Below are positions 1 through 8,770 of a stretch of 64,000 nt of DNA, piece after piece (position 1 is the stretch's first letter; the number at the start of each line of letters is the position of its first letter). Source of the DNA: Candidatus Zhuqueibacterota bacterium (lineage in GTDB: Bacteria; Zhuqueibacterota; Zhuqueibacteria; Residuimicrobiales; Krinioviventaceae); assembly GCA_016929295.1 (NCBI GenBank), contig JAFGJB010000061.1, positions 1 through 64,000 of the forward strand. The letters are read 5' to 3'. A model generated the notes under the pieces. It ran no database searches. It saw only the letters and a program-made list of their open reading frames with translations, and was not told the origin of the DNA. The position numbers and the translations under genes are program-made.

Positions 1-1427
1 CCGCTCCAGCCGTAGGCGTCCGAGTTCTTTGTCGCCTCCTGGACAATGATCTCATCGATAAAGCTGCTGACATCGATATATTTCTGATAGCCGCGCGTCG
101 GGTCAGCGTAATAGGATCGTTGCATGACGCTGCGGAATTCGTCGTCATAATTACGAATGTAGGCGAGCTGTTCGGGCTGCACCTGATCCGCTTTGGGATA
201 TTTGAGGACGCGCCGTTCGCCAAAGTCGATGTCGGTGCCATCCGCCTGCTGAATGTCCCAGACGTAACCGCCGGTGACGTTCTCACCGCTGATGTCGCTG
301 CTGTCCATTCTGGCGATATTGACGCGATTATTGTCCGGTTTGATCTTTTCCACCAGCAGATAGATGCCTTCATAGTTGCCGTTGAGCACCAGCTCCACGT
401 GCCGGGTGCGCGGCGCCCAGCGACCGATCGAACGGGACATGTGATAGGCCAGCGCATTGCGCATCAACGTCTTGTCGATGAAATCGGCGGTCAATATCCA
501 GTCGTTATCCTTTGGCATGCCCAGCAGTTCGACATTATTGTTTGAACCGTCGGCATTGCGAGTTTCGATCGTATAGGACCATTTTCCGCGCACAACATCG
601 TAGCTTTGCGAGGCATTGCCGCGCCGCTCGATGCCGATGAAGCCATTGTAATGATTGAAATCATCCTGCAGCGAATTCCGGCCAGCCTCATGCTGAATGA
701 TGCCCATTTGGGCAGTGATCTTGGGCTCATTGGGGATCTCGCGGCTGTTGGTGTTGATAGAGACGATGGGTAAATTCGATGACTGGAAGACGAAAGGCGC
801 CTGGAACCAGTTGGGCGTGGGACGATAGGATCGTTCGCTCGTCGTCATGCCAAGTGAGAGAAATGGAATGGCTGACATGTCCGTCGAGCTGACGCTGGCA
901 TTGTGTACCTGTATGGCGAGGATATTGGCGCCTTGCTGAAAGACATTCATCTGCAGACTGTAGCTTTCTGGCATACCACCCTCAAACATCACTGCATCAT
1001 GCTGCGCCAATGAAAGTGTATTATAGCGTGGGTGCTCATCGCTCAACCCGGCGGATCTGGCTACTTCTTTATCATTGATGAACGCAATGAATGCGTCATC
1101 ATAATCAATGTGAAACATCGCAGCGCCGATCTCAGTCAAATCGACGATGTCGAAGCGAATGCGCAAATAGAACGACGTCGTCCCCTCTGGTATATTGGTT
1201 ACATCGTCATCATCGCCATAGCCAAAGCCGCCTCTGCCCTCGCTCCACGTCGCATCGTCAAAATCCAATGCCCGCCAGTTAGAGGGAGGTTCTGAGGTGC
1301 CGACTCTATATTTCCACAGATCATTCGCCAGGATTACCGATTCCCAATGATCAACTGCCTGCGCTTGTATTGGCTCTATGCTGCTACATAGGACAATAAT
1401 TGCCGCGATGAAAAATAGCTGTTTCAC
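1..1427 (-). CDS. CotH kinase family secreted protein (3' end beyond window)
   Basis: The frame stays open for 475 codons from a GTG at 1427 and runs off the left edge, so the C-terminus is missing. The N-terminus (MKQLFFIAAIIVLCSS...) is a signal peptide, and a purine-rich stretch precedes the GTG. Residues of about 25-180 look like a galactose-binding-type beta-sandwich. The later part carries CotH-like sequence: 'DWILTADFIDKTLMRNALAY', a conserved Arg/His-rich stretch, 'NYEGIYLLVEKIK' and 'GGYVWDIQ'. CotH proteins are atypical protein kinases, first known from spore coats, and are common as secreted proteins in FCB bacteria; the substrate here is unknown. A C-terminal sorting domain may lie outside the window. 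The family call is firm and the role open. Confidence 0.85.
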   Translation of the reverse strand, partial: MKQLFFIAAIIVLCSSIEPIQAQAVDHWESVILANDLWKYRVGTSEPPSNWRALDFDDATWSEGRGGFGYGDDDDVTNIPEGTTSFYLRIRFDIVDLTEIGAAMFHIDYDDAFIAFINDKEVARSAGLSDEHPRYNTLSLAQHDAVMFEGGMPESYSLQMNVFQQGANILAIQVHNASVSSTDMSAIPFLSLGMTTSERSYRPTPNWFQAPFVFQSSNLPIVSINTNSREIPNEPKITAQMGIIQHEAGRNSLQDDFNHYNGFIGIERRGNASQSYDVVRGKWSYTIETRNADGSNNNVELLGMPKDNDWILTADFIDKTLMRNALAYHMSRSIGRWAPRTRHVELVLNGNYEGIYLLVEKIKPDNNRVNIARMDSSDISGENVTGGYVWDIQQADGTDIDFGERRVLKYPKADQVQPEQLAYIRNYDDEFRSVMQRSYYADPTRGYQKYIDVSSFIDEIIVQEATKNSDAYGWS

Positions 1428-2002
1428 ACGTCCGCCTTTCAACTTGATTATCTTGTAAAAATCTACGGTCTCCAGCTCCTCGATGCATAATTCATGCGAT
1501 GATGATAGGTGTACTTTCGATTTGCAGGACACTGCTTTTAATGGCTATTTCTGGCTTTTGTTCCCGACGATCAGCAGCTCGACAAATGTGGTCTGCGAGG
1601 TGATATAAAAGAAAACGGGGGATTTTCTAACGCTGGCCCTGATCCATAGCCGATCTTTTTGCGAACAAATTTAGAAAAATGTTTGTTAAATCCAATTAAA
1701 AAATTGGCTCGAGAATTTTCTGAGCGGGTAAAAGCGAACTGCAGAGATAAAGAAGTAACTTGGCGCGGCCTTTGGCCGCAAGCAAAAATATCCAAACCAC
1801 CGAGTGCACCGAGACCACCGAGAAAATAAATGAAACAAAACTGTACATCTTTGTAAAAAAACGTCTGTTTTTCCTCTGTGGCCCTCGGCGTTCTCGGTGG
1901 TTATATTATTTTTCTTCTATGCTCAAAAACTTTTAAAAAAGCAATGTTATAGAGCAGCCTCTGACGCGGCTGAGCGGCGTTTCGGGCCCCCATCACACCA
2001 AC
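1428..2002. repeat. Gene-free stretch with degenerate inverted repeat (copy A)
   Basis: No credible gene is seen here. The space holds a short perfect hairpin GCGGCC-TTT-GGCCGC at 1765-1779. It also holds a large imperfect inverted repeat built of 'ACCGAG' units. The left arm at 1794-1826 reads as three CACCGAG-type units, the right arm at 1868-1902 is its imperfect reverse complement, and the loop is about 41 bases. A further stretch at 1921-1950 (caaaaacttttaaaaaagca) resembles the A-rich module found at 4681 and 24219. The same set of modules recurs elsewhere in the window, so this looks like one copy of a dispersed intergenic element. Confidence 0.6.
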
Positions 2003-3211
2003 TTAAACTCTGATCAATCTCTCATTTGGTCTATAGTGCCGACCGCTCTTGGCGCCGGGCTTGCCTTCGAGCAGAACGATATCGGCGGTGAAATCGTTGG
2101 CCCCTTGCAGCAGGGCGCTGCCGACGCCATAGGCATCCACCGGCACGCCCTCGCGTTCAAAGCATGCGATCTTTTCCGGTGTGAAACCGCCGGAAACGAT
2201 GATTTTAACGGCATGAAATCCCTCGCTGTCCAGCGCCCGACGCGTCTTGTAGACCAGCTCCGGAATGACGCCATTGGGATGAAAAGTCCCCATCTCCGGG
2301 ATGATCGATTTATCCACCATATTCTCCGATGTGTCGAGTCGAACGCCCCACAATTTTTCTCCTATTGCTCGCGCGCAGTGCAGCGATGTCTGGACGCAAT
2401 CGTTATCAAAATCGACCAGCGCGACGAGGTTGATATCCGGGTAGGTCTCGCCGAAAATGTGCACCGCCCGCACCGTATCGCCGCCGACGGCGGCGATCAG
2501 GGCGTGCGGCACGGTGCCGGCCGCTTTGGCGCCCCACCATTCTCCCTGCGCTTCGGTTGACACACCGCCGGCGCCGCCGATATAGGCGGCGTAGCCATCG
2601 CCGCCCTGCACCGACCAGTGGTCGAATCGCGCCGGAAAGAACAGCACCGTCTTGCCGGCAGCCGCCTGCACCACATTGTGCACATTGGTCGCCACTTTGG
2701 TCCGACGCGCCAGCACGCCCAGATAGAGCGTCTCTAGATGGGCAAAGGAAGCGGCATCGCCGCTGATTAACATGATCGATTCCCACGGCGCGATGGGATC
2801 GCCATCGAACAGCGCCCGAATGTCCAGTTGATCAAATTCACTCACCCACAGGCTGTCCAGTTCTTCCGACACTTTCATTTTATCGGCAATGAGCTGCATA
2901 TACTTGCTTTTATCGCTTGAAAAGCATTCCCGCGCGTTGCTCTTGATGTCGATGAATCGATCGAACAGCTTGTAAGCTTGAAGATAATCGCTGAATCGGC
3001 CGGCGCCGACGCGAAGAATGGCGAGCGCCTCGTCAATGCCGCACAATATGGCATCTTTTTTTTGAAAGACCTGCATGGTGACCTGCGGATGAAGGTTATG
3101 TCCTTCAAGCGCAATTTTTTCTCGCCAGAAATAGATGTCACTGCGATAGCCGCGGCGTATTTCCTGGATTGGTAAATCAAATATGTGACTCGCCAGACGT
3201 TTTTTCATCAT
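2003..3211 (-). CDS. pncB: Nicotinate phosphoribosyltransferase
   Basis: This 402-residue protein is recognisable as the NAPRTase/quinolinate-phosphoribosyltransferase fold. Support includes 'ISGDAASFAHLETLYLGVLARRT', the 'FFPARFDHW...GGDGYAAYIGGA' region, 'ALVDFDND', 'GVRLDTSENMVD' and a C-terminal phosphate-binding 'IIVSGGFTPEKI...VDAYGVGSALL'. The enzyme converts nicotinate plus PRPP to nicotinate mononucleotide in cytoplasmic NAD salvage. Its ATG overlaps the stop codon of the upstream nicotinamidase-like gene (ATGA), so the two are almost certainly co-translated and supply consecutive steps. Length fits the bacterial family. Confidence 0.9.
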   Translation of the reverse strand: MMKKRLASHIFDLPIQEIRRGYRSDIYFWREKIALEGHNLHPQVTMQVFQKKDAILCGIDEALAILRVGAGRFSDYLQAYKLFDRFIDIKSNARECFSSDKSKYMQLIADKMKVSEELDSLWVSEFDQLDIRALFDGDPIAPWESIMLISGDAASFAHLETLYLGVLARRTKVATNVHNVVQAAAGKTVLFFPARFDHWSVQGGDGYAAYIGGAGGVSTEAQGEWWGAKAAGTVPHALIAAVGGDTVRAVHIFGETYPDINLVALVDFDNDCVQTSLHCARAIGEKLWGVRLDTSENMVDKSIIPEMGTFHPNGVIPELVYKTRRALDSEGFHAVKIIVSGGFTPEKIACFEREGVPVDAYGVGSALLQGANDFTADIVLLEGKPGAKSGRHYRPNERLIRV

Positions 3212-4143
3212 TGACCTCGCACCGGCAGCGGATCGCTGCTTTCGATAAATTGAATGCCCTGTGCCGCATATTTTCGAAACTCTTCTTGCGCCATGGCATG
3301 AAAGTCGATGTCAGGATGAACGACAGCCGACATGCAGTCCTTCAAAACGACGATTTTGCCTAACAAAGCTGGTTGATCATGAAAAATGTGGGCAAAATCC
3401 TTGATGGTCTCCAGGACGCAGTGAGTTTCCGCTTCGCCGGCAATGTAAAAATAGTCATACTCTATTAAAAGCTGCGTCATGCGATCAACGGATGACTGTT
3501 CATGTGGCGCATCCACAGAAATTTCTGGCTTGAGAATGGAATAGTGCTCAGTCTGGGCAATGCTGCCTTTGTACAGCCAGATGGGCTGACTCTGTCGTGC
3601 GATTGAATGCCAAAACACAGCCGACCACAGTTCCGGATCCAGCGCATTGCCGAGGCCGCCGATGGGCACATGATAAGGCCAGATAATCAACTGCTTTTTG
3701 GCCTTTTGCTGCAGCTCATTGACGTACTGCCTCGACCACTCCTCTTCATAGAGCGGCTGCCATACGCCGGCATCGACTTTTGCAGCAGAGATCACGGTAA
3801 AAGGCGCCGGGTGACGGCCGCTCTCATTGCGCCACCACGCCGGATGAAATATTTGCAGTGGGTAATGCGAGTCGAGTGAGCACATGATGGTTGTCACTTT
3901 ATCGGCGTTTTGGTAGATAAATTCGACGCTGCGTTGTACATCCTGCTGAGCGCCGGGGACGAAGAGCGTTCCCTTCGGGTGGCAAAAATCGACCTGCATG
4001 TCGACGAGCAACAACAGAATTTTCGTCGCGTCGCGCTGCACCGGCTGCAAGCCTGCTGCTTCAGCATCACGAGCAATCTCGGCGACATCGGGGTAAAAGA
4101 GCGTGCCGATTCGCTCAGGATCGTAAAATTTGGGCAAGGGCAT
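3208..4143 (-). CDS. pncA: Nicotinamidase / isochorismatase-family amidohydrolase
   Basis: This is a 311-residue isochorismatase-fold hydrolase, likely converting nicotinamide to nicotinate. Candidate catalytic Asp48 lies in 'LLLVDMQVDF', metal ligands in 'DSH' (91-93) with His100, and the nucleophile Cys242 in 'AETHCV'. It is longer than E. coli PncA (about 213 aa), with an insert at about 105-165, so it may be a divergent subfamily. The ATG at 4143 was chosen because GGAG lies at proper spacing upstream and the preceding open frame (back to 4314) has no family similarity. It overlaps pncB by 4 bases, which supports the nicotinamide-salvage role. Another cysteine amidohydrolase activity is possible but less likely. 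Confidence 0.8.
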   Translation of the reverse strand: MPLPKFYDPERIGTLFYPDVAEIARDAEAAGLQPVQRDATKILLLLVDMQVDFCHPKGTLFVPGAQQDVQRSVEFIYQNADKVTTIMCSLDSHYPLQIFHPAWWRNESGRHPAPFTVISAAKVDAGVWQPLYEEEWSRQYVNELQQKAKKQLIIWPYHVPIGGLGNALDPELWSAVFWHSIARQSQPIWLYKGSIAQTEHYSILKPEISVDAPHEQSSVDRMTQLLIEYDYFYIAGEAETHCVLETIKDFAHIFHDQPALLGKIVVLKDCMSAVVHPDIDFHAMAQEEFRKYAAQGIQFIESSDPLPVRGQ

Positions 4144-4546
4144 AGAGAGGATCTCCGCGTTTTTCTCCGGACATTGTTGCCAGCCACTCTCGGAGCGCAT
4201 GGCAACTCGGTGTGAAATATACAGATAAATTTCAAATAATTCGAGGACGATCTTTGCACAGCATAAATTGTGCGCATGGAGCGGCAGGCGAAAACGCAGT
4301 AAATTTGGGCTCATCCGAATAATGCGTACTTTATACTACCGAGATCTTGGCGCGGCCTTTGGCAGCAACCAAACAATGTAACAATTACGAAAAACTAAAC
4401 GCAAAGGCGCAAAGGGCCGCAGAGGTTCGCAGAGAAAAATGGGTGTGCTGCGATATCGTAAACCTCTCGAGATAAGCGAGGCAATGAAAAATCAATATCA
4501 TTTCTTAGTGAATCTTGGCGTTCTCCGCGTCTCTGCGTTGCACGAT

Positions 4547-4645
4547 CGCCCAGGACATCCGTCCTGGGCGGACAATAGAGCGGGATATTTATCCCACTCG
4601 GACGAATGTCCGTGTACATCGCCCGTCCGGTACATCCCGCAAGGG
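4547..4645. repeat. Cluster of five short hairpins
   Basis: Hairpin 1 has perfect 10-base arms CGCCCAGGAC / GTCCTGGGCG with a 4-base loop (4547-4570). Hairpin 2 is built on GGGATA / TATCCC (4578-4599). Hairpin 3 is CGGAC-gaat-GTCCG (4599-4612). Hairpin 4 is TGTAC / GTACA (4613-4634). Hairpin 5 is TCCC-gcaa-GGGA (about 4634-4645). Most loops or flanks contain 'ACATC', suggesting that they derive from one unit. Confidence 0.6.
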
Positions 4646-4904
4646 ACATGGATATGCCGAACGATCTAGTCAATATCCTTACAAAAACTTTTGCTAAAAA
4701 AACACAATGTTGCAGATTTGTAGTACAGAGATCGCCGAGAACCACCGAGGAAAAAAGAGCCTTTGGTTATAGTTATTATCTTTCAAGTAAAAAACTTGCT
4801 AATAAAACACGATGTTGTCACTTTATAGTACAGAAAGGCATTGTCACAAATATCTGACTACGAAATACTTTGAAGAACCAAAATTTATGCGCAACTGAGT
4901 AAAT

Positions 4905-4938
4905 AAAGCCCCGCCATCGACCGCAGGCAGGGCTTGCA
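4905..4938 (-). terminator. Rho-independent terminator of the LamG gene
   Basis: Arms AAGCCCTGCC and GGCGGGGCTT (read on the minus strand, one G-U pair) are followed by a T-rich tract. They sit about 25 bases after the stop codon at 4961. Confidence 0.65.
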
Positions 4939-4960
4939 TATTTTGAGCTAATAATGAACT

Positions 4961-5995
4961 CTATTTGAGCAACACCATTTTGGTTGTTGCAATCGTCGCA
5001 TCGCCAGCCGTCAAACGACAGAGGTAAATGCCGCCAGCTAATTCGCGGCCATCGAATGGTACTGCGTAGACGCCGCAATTCTGCACCTCGTCGACCAGCT
5101 CGGCAACGCATTCACCTCGCATGTTGTAGACCTGCAGAGTGACCGGCGCTGCAACAGGGATGGTATACGAGATGGTTGTCGACGGATTAAAAGGATTGGG
5201 ATAGTTCATCAGCAAAAAAGATCGCGGCAGCGGATCCGACTTGACCGCTTCCACTACGCCGCCCGGATTGGCGCGCAGAAAGGCGATCTCTTCGAGCGTC
5301 AATAGCCGGTTATAAAAGCGGAATTCATCGATGGCGCCATTGAAAGCGTTGCCATCCGTCCAGCCTGCGCCAATGCGCAACGGCGACGTCGATCGTCCTT
5401 CGCCAAAAACCATTGCACCATCCGCGACAGATACGCCATCAAAAAAGTACTCGGCGTACTCGCCGTCAAAGTTGAGCACAACATGCATCCATTCTCCCAG
5501 GAGCGGGGGCTCCTCGGTGATGATGAAGACTTTGCCGGCCGTTGTGTTTGTCTCAAACTGTAAAGCATAACTGGTTTGATCCAGCACCATGCTCCACCCG
5601 ATCAGGGGCGGATCCCAACCATCGCGCAATCCGGCGATGGGCTGCCAGGTGCCGTCGCCGCCATCCCAGTTGATCCAGCACGAAACGGCAAGTTGATCGG
5701 TCTCTTCGGATGGATCGTAAATGCCGAGCGCGACGTGCGCCTGACTCTGCGAGCTGAATAGCAGTGCCCCGCCGCTCACGCCCGTGTCGATCCATTCCGG
5801 AAGATCGCTGGTGGTGGGATCGGCCGTCAACAGGCCGTCCGGCGCTTTGATTTCCCTGCTGGACGAATTCGCCGCGACGTCGCCCTGGCCGTCGTCGAAT
5901 TTATACCAGCCGACGAGGCCGTTTGCCAAATCGATCTGCGCCATGGCCGTAGCGCAAATCAGGAACAGCAAAACCAAAACATTGACATTTTTCAT
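4961..5995 (-). CDS. Secreted LamG-domain protein with C-terminal sorting domain
   Basis: The 344-residue protein starts at ATG 5995 behind a strong AGGAGGTC site. Its signal peptide is MKNVNVLVLLFLICATAMA. Residues of about 25-240 form a concanavalin-like LamG domain ('GLVGWYKFDDGQGD', 'ISCWINWDGGDGTW'-type strand, 'GWTDGNAFNGAIDEFRFYNR', 'LTLEEI'). The last 80 or so residues ('NYPNPFNPSTTISY...VTLQVYNMRGE...GGIYLCRL') are the type A / FlgD-like sorting domain linked to type IX-like secretion in FCB bacteria. It is probably a surface-exposed carbohydrate-binding protein; I see no catalytic domain. It is transcribed divergently from the secA-like gene. Confidence 0.85.
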   Translation of the reverse strand: MKNVNVLVLLFLICATAMAQIDLANGLVGWYKFDDGQGDVAANSSSREIKAPDGLLTADPTTSDLPEWIDTGVSGGALLFSSQSQAHVALGIYDPSEETDQLAVSCWINWDGGDGTWQPIAGLRDGWDPPLIGWSMVLDQTSYALQFETNTTAGKVFIITEEPPLLGEWMHVVLNFDGEYAEYFFDGVSVADGAMVFGEGRSTSPLRIGAGWTDGNAFNGAIDEFRFYNRLLTLEEIAFLRANPGGVVEAVKSDPLPRSFLLMNYPNPFNPSTTISYTIPVAAPVTLQVYNMRGECVAELVDEVQNCGVYAVPFDGRELAGGIYLCRLTAGDATIATTKMVLLK

Positions 5996-6216
5996 CTTTT
6001 GACCTCCTGTTGATAAGATGGTTGAAGAAGAAGACATGTTGATGCCGCAGGTGATTCTCATTCACCTCCTTTCTTTCACGTAGGAATGGTTCAATAAATC
6101 TAATTATAAAGTGAAAATCAAGTAATAACTTGCACTTTGAAATAATTTTGGTTCTGGCCGCCCCGTGAGCAGAACAAAACAATTGCAGCTCTGCTGTCAG
6201 TTCCTTATTTTATGCA

Positions 6217-8595
6217 ATGGTATCTTTCAAACAGCATATCCGGCGCACATTCCGGCGATGGAATGGCAGCACTATCGATTATACACTCTCCCTTTACCAG
6301 CCCATCCTGAAAGACATCGTTGAGCGCGGGCCATCCTATGCAAGCAAATCGGATTCGCAGCTCAAAGAGACTGCCCGGCGACTGCGGGCAGAGCAGCCGA
6401 CGATGAGCCGTGACGAACTGCTGGTGGAAGCTGGCGCTTTGTATCGCCAGGTGGCGCATCGGACCCTTAATATGTGGCCATTCGATGTGCAGATACTCGG
6501 TGGGCTCGCCATGATTGACGGCAAATTGGCTGAAATGCCGACCGGCGAGGGCAAGACTCTGGCCGCTGTCCTGCCGGCATTTCTCCATGCCCTGCCTGGC
6601 GACGGCGTGCACATTCTCACCTTTAACGATTATTTGGCCCGCCGTGACGCCCGGTGGATGGGGCCGATTTACGAATTCCTCGGACTGACCGTCGGATTTG
6701 TGCAGGAAGGTATGACGATCGTCGAACGGCAGCGCGCTTATGGTGCAGATGTCACTTATGTCACTGCCAAGGAAGCGGGATTTGACTATCTTCGCGACAG
6801 CCTTTGTTATGACGTGAGAGATCTTGTCCATCGACAATTGCACTGCGCCATCATCGATGAGGCCGATTCCATACTCATCGATGAAGCGCGCATCCCGCTC
6901 GTCATTGCCGGCTCGGCCGACGATATCGTCGCCGATTCCTTCGTCATGGCCGATGTCGCCCGGCGCATGGAGCCGGATATCGATTTCCAACTGGATGACT
7001 ATGCTCGCAACATTCATCTCACCGAGCGCGGTCAAAAGCTGGCGGAAAAATTGCTGCAATGTAAAAACTTGTACGCCAGTGCGAACCTTGCTATCATAAC
7101 AAGCCTGCACAATGCATTGCACGCCGAATATCTGCTGCACTGTGATGTGGACTATATCGTTCGCGATGGCAAAATCGAGCTCGTCGATGAATTCACCGGC
7201 CGCGTCGCCGACCGACGCCGCTGGCCCGACGGCCTGCAGGCCGCACTGGAAGCAAAAGAAAATATCGACATTCAATCCAGGGGCAATATCCTCAATCAGA
7301 TAACGCTGCAGCATTTTATCCGTCTTTATCCGATCGTATGCGGCATGACGGCGACAGCACAGGCGAGCGAGATCGAATTCAAGAGTTTTTATAATCTTGA
7401 CATCGCCGTCATTCCGCCCAATGTGCCTTGCATTCGCCAGGATCATGATGATGTCATTTTCATCTCGAAAGAGGCAAAACAGTCCGCCTTGCTCGAAGAA
7501 ATCATGCGAGTGCATAACGCGCATCGCCCTGTTCTAGTCGGGACCTCCAGCGTAGAGGAATCCGCGCGCGTCGCTACGGCGCTGAAAGAGCGTGGCATCC
7601 CCTGCCAGGTTTTGAATGCAAAACATGATGCAAGTGAGGCCGAGATCGTTTCGCAGGCCGGCGTTCTGGACGCCGTCACCATCTCGACGAACATGGCCGG
7701 GCGCGGAACAGACATTCGGCTGGGTGGCGCCGACGAAGCGCAAAAGCGGCGCGTCGTCGAGCTCGGCGGTCTCTATGTGCTGGGCACCAACAGATATGAA
7801 ACAGTGCGCATCGATCAGCAGCTCCGCGGTCGCGCGGGCCGCCAGGGTGATCCGGGTGCATCGCGATTCTTCATCAGTCTGCAGGATGACTTGATGATCA
7901 AATATCGCCTGCGCGAGCTGTTGCCGCAACAGCTCGTGGATGCCGGGGATGGCGAAATTGACCATCCTGTCGTGCGCCAGGAAGTGGCGCGAATCCAGCG
8001 CATCTGCGCCGGGCAAAATCTGGAGATCAAAAAAACGCTGTGCAAATATTCGGATCTGCTGGAAAAACAGCGCGTCATCCTGTTTGAGCGCCGCCAGGAT
8101 GCCCTCGATGATGCTGCGGACTTTTTTCGGCACTATTCGCATAACCGCTATATCACATTGCTCTCAGCGCTCGGCGAGGACAAACTGCAGTCCATCTGTC
8201 GAATGATCGTCCTGCATAAAATAGATGAATCGTGGGCGAGTTACCTCGCCGAGATCGCCGATATCCGGGAAGGGATTCACCTCAAACGTCTCGGCGGTCG
8301 TGATCCATATATCGAATTTCAAAAGCTGGCGGTGCAGATTTTTGATGCGCTTTTGGACGGGCTGGATGATGAATTGCTCATCCTGTTCAATTCGCTCGCG
8401 ATGACAGACGGAGACATTGATCTGCAAAAATACGGCATCAAAGCGCCAACGGCGACATGGACCTATCTCATCAACGATAATCCTTTTGAGAATCAACTGG
8501 GTTTGCAGCTGATAGGCAATATCGGCATGCAGGTGAGCGCCGGCATCCTCGGGCCACTTGTCGCATTACAGCTGCTGTTTCGTAAAAAAAAGTAA
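6217..8595 (+). CDS. secA: SecA-type preprotein translocase ATPase, short atypical form
   Basis: This is clearly a SecA homologue. Walker A MPTGEGKT lies at about 107-114, a DEAD box at 214-217 in 'IIDEADSILIDEARIPL', and motif VI is 'GRGTDIRLGG' plus 'QLRGRAGRQGDPG'. SecA couples ATP hydrolysis to export through SecYEG. At 792 residues it is shorter than housekeeping SecA (about 900 or more in this group) and lacks the zinc-binding C-terminal Cys-x-Cys motif. Instead it ends in a glycine-rich hydrophobic stretch followed by RKKK. It may be a second, specialised SecA or a divergent main copy; the window cannot decide. No Shine-Dalgarno is obvious before the ATG. No other sec gene is nearby. 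Confidence 0.85.
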   Translation: MVSFKQHIRRTFRRWNGSTIDYTLSLYQPILKDIVERGPSYASKSDSQLKETARRLRAEQPTMSRDELLVEAGALYRQVAHRTLNMWPFDVQILGGLAMIDGKLAEMPTGEGKTLAAVLPAFLHALPGDGVHILTFNDYLARRDARWMGPIYEFLGLTVGFVQEGMTIVERQRAYGADVTYVTAKEAGFDYLRDSLCYDVRDLVHRQLHCAIIDEADSILIDEARIPLVIAGSADDIVADSFVMADVARRMEPDIDFQLDDYARNIHLTERGQKLAEKLLQCKNLYASANLAIITSLHNALHAEYLLHCDVDYIVRDGKIELVDEFTGRVADRRRWPDGLQAALEAKENIDIQSRGNILNQITLQHFIRLYPIVCGMTATAQASEIEFKSFYNLDIAVIPPNVPCIRQDHDDVIFISKEAKQSALLEEIMRVHNAHRPVLVGTSSVEESARVATALKERGIPCQVLNAKHDASEAEIVSQAGVLDAVTISTNMAGRGTDIRLGGADEAQKRRVVELGGLYVLGTNRYETVRIDQQLRGRAGRQGDPGASRFFISLQDDLMIKYRLRELLPQQLVDAGDGEIDHPVVRQEVARIQRICAGQNLEIKKTLCKYSDLLEKQRVILFERRQDALDDAADFFRHYSHNRYITLLSALGEDKLQSICRMIVLHKIDESWASYLAEIADIREGIHLKRLGGRDPYIEFQKLAVQIFDALLDGLDDELLILFNSLAMTDGDIDLQKYGIKAPTATWTYLINDNPFENQLGLQLIGNIGMQVSAGILGPLVALQLLFRKKK

Positions 8596-8700
8596 ATGAT
8601 TACTTCACTTGCTCAGAAAATGTGTCAGTAAATATCATCAAGTCAATAAAGATTAACTCCCACCTGTAACTGCCGTTTTCCATCACAAAATCCTTTTCGC

Positions 8701-8729
8701 TTGCAATTGAAACGAGTTATTAATAAATT
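8701..8729 (+). promoter_or_regulatory. Possible promoter before rnfB
   Basis: TTGCAA (8701) and TAAATT (8724) lie 17 bases apart, upstream of rnfB. The match is modest and the surroundings are AT-rich. Confidence 0.3.
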
Positions 8730-8770
8730 TAACGACTAAAAAAGCTTTTACTTTCACTACCGAGACAAAT

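Larger units (their letters stand above)
4144..4960. repeat. Gene-free stretch packed with dispersed repeats and hairpins
   Basis: No gene is seen in about 0.8 kb. It holds an imperfect GCGGCC-TTT-GGCAGC hairpin (4352-4366) and an imperfect long inverted repeat of CGCAGAG-like units (left arm 4397-4439, right arm 4514-4541). A cluster of five short hairpins follows at 4547-4645. Two diverged copies of an A-rich module lie at 4681-4730 and 4791-4834, sharing 'AACACxATGTTG' and 'TAGTACAGA'. A single ACCGAG arm lies at 4733-4750. The 4328-4344 stretch (actttatactaccgagat) resembles 8750-8766 before rnfB. Small open frames across it are out of character with neighbouring genes. Confidence 0.6.

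Noticed and set aside
1571-1795. 74-codon minus-strand frame in the left repeat region
   Set aside because: It runs through repeat DNA, has no ribosome-binding site and no similarity.
4395-4745. 116-codon frame in the 4.1-4.96 kb repeat nest
   Set aside because: It crosses hairpins and repeat arms; no coding signature.
6205-7524. Long open frame (439 codons) on the minus strand opposite the secA-like gene
   Set aside because: It is antisense to intact SecA motifs, has no recognisable family or start signal, and arises from codon-position base bias.
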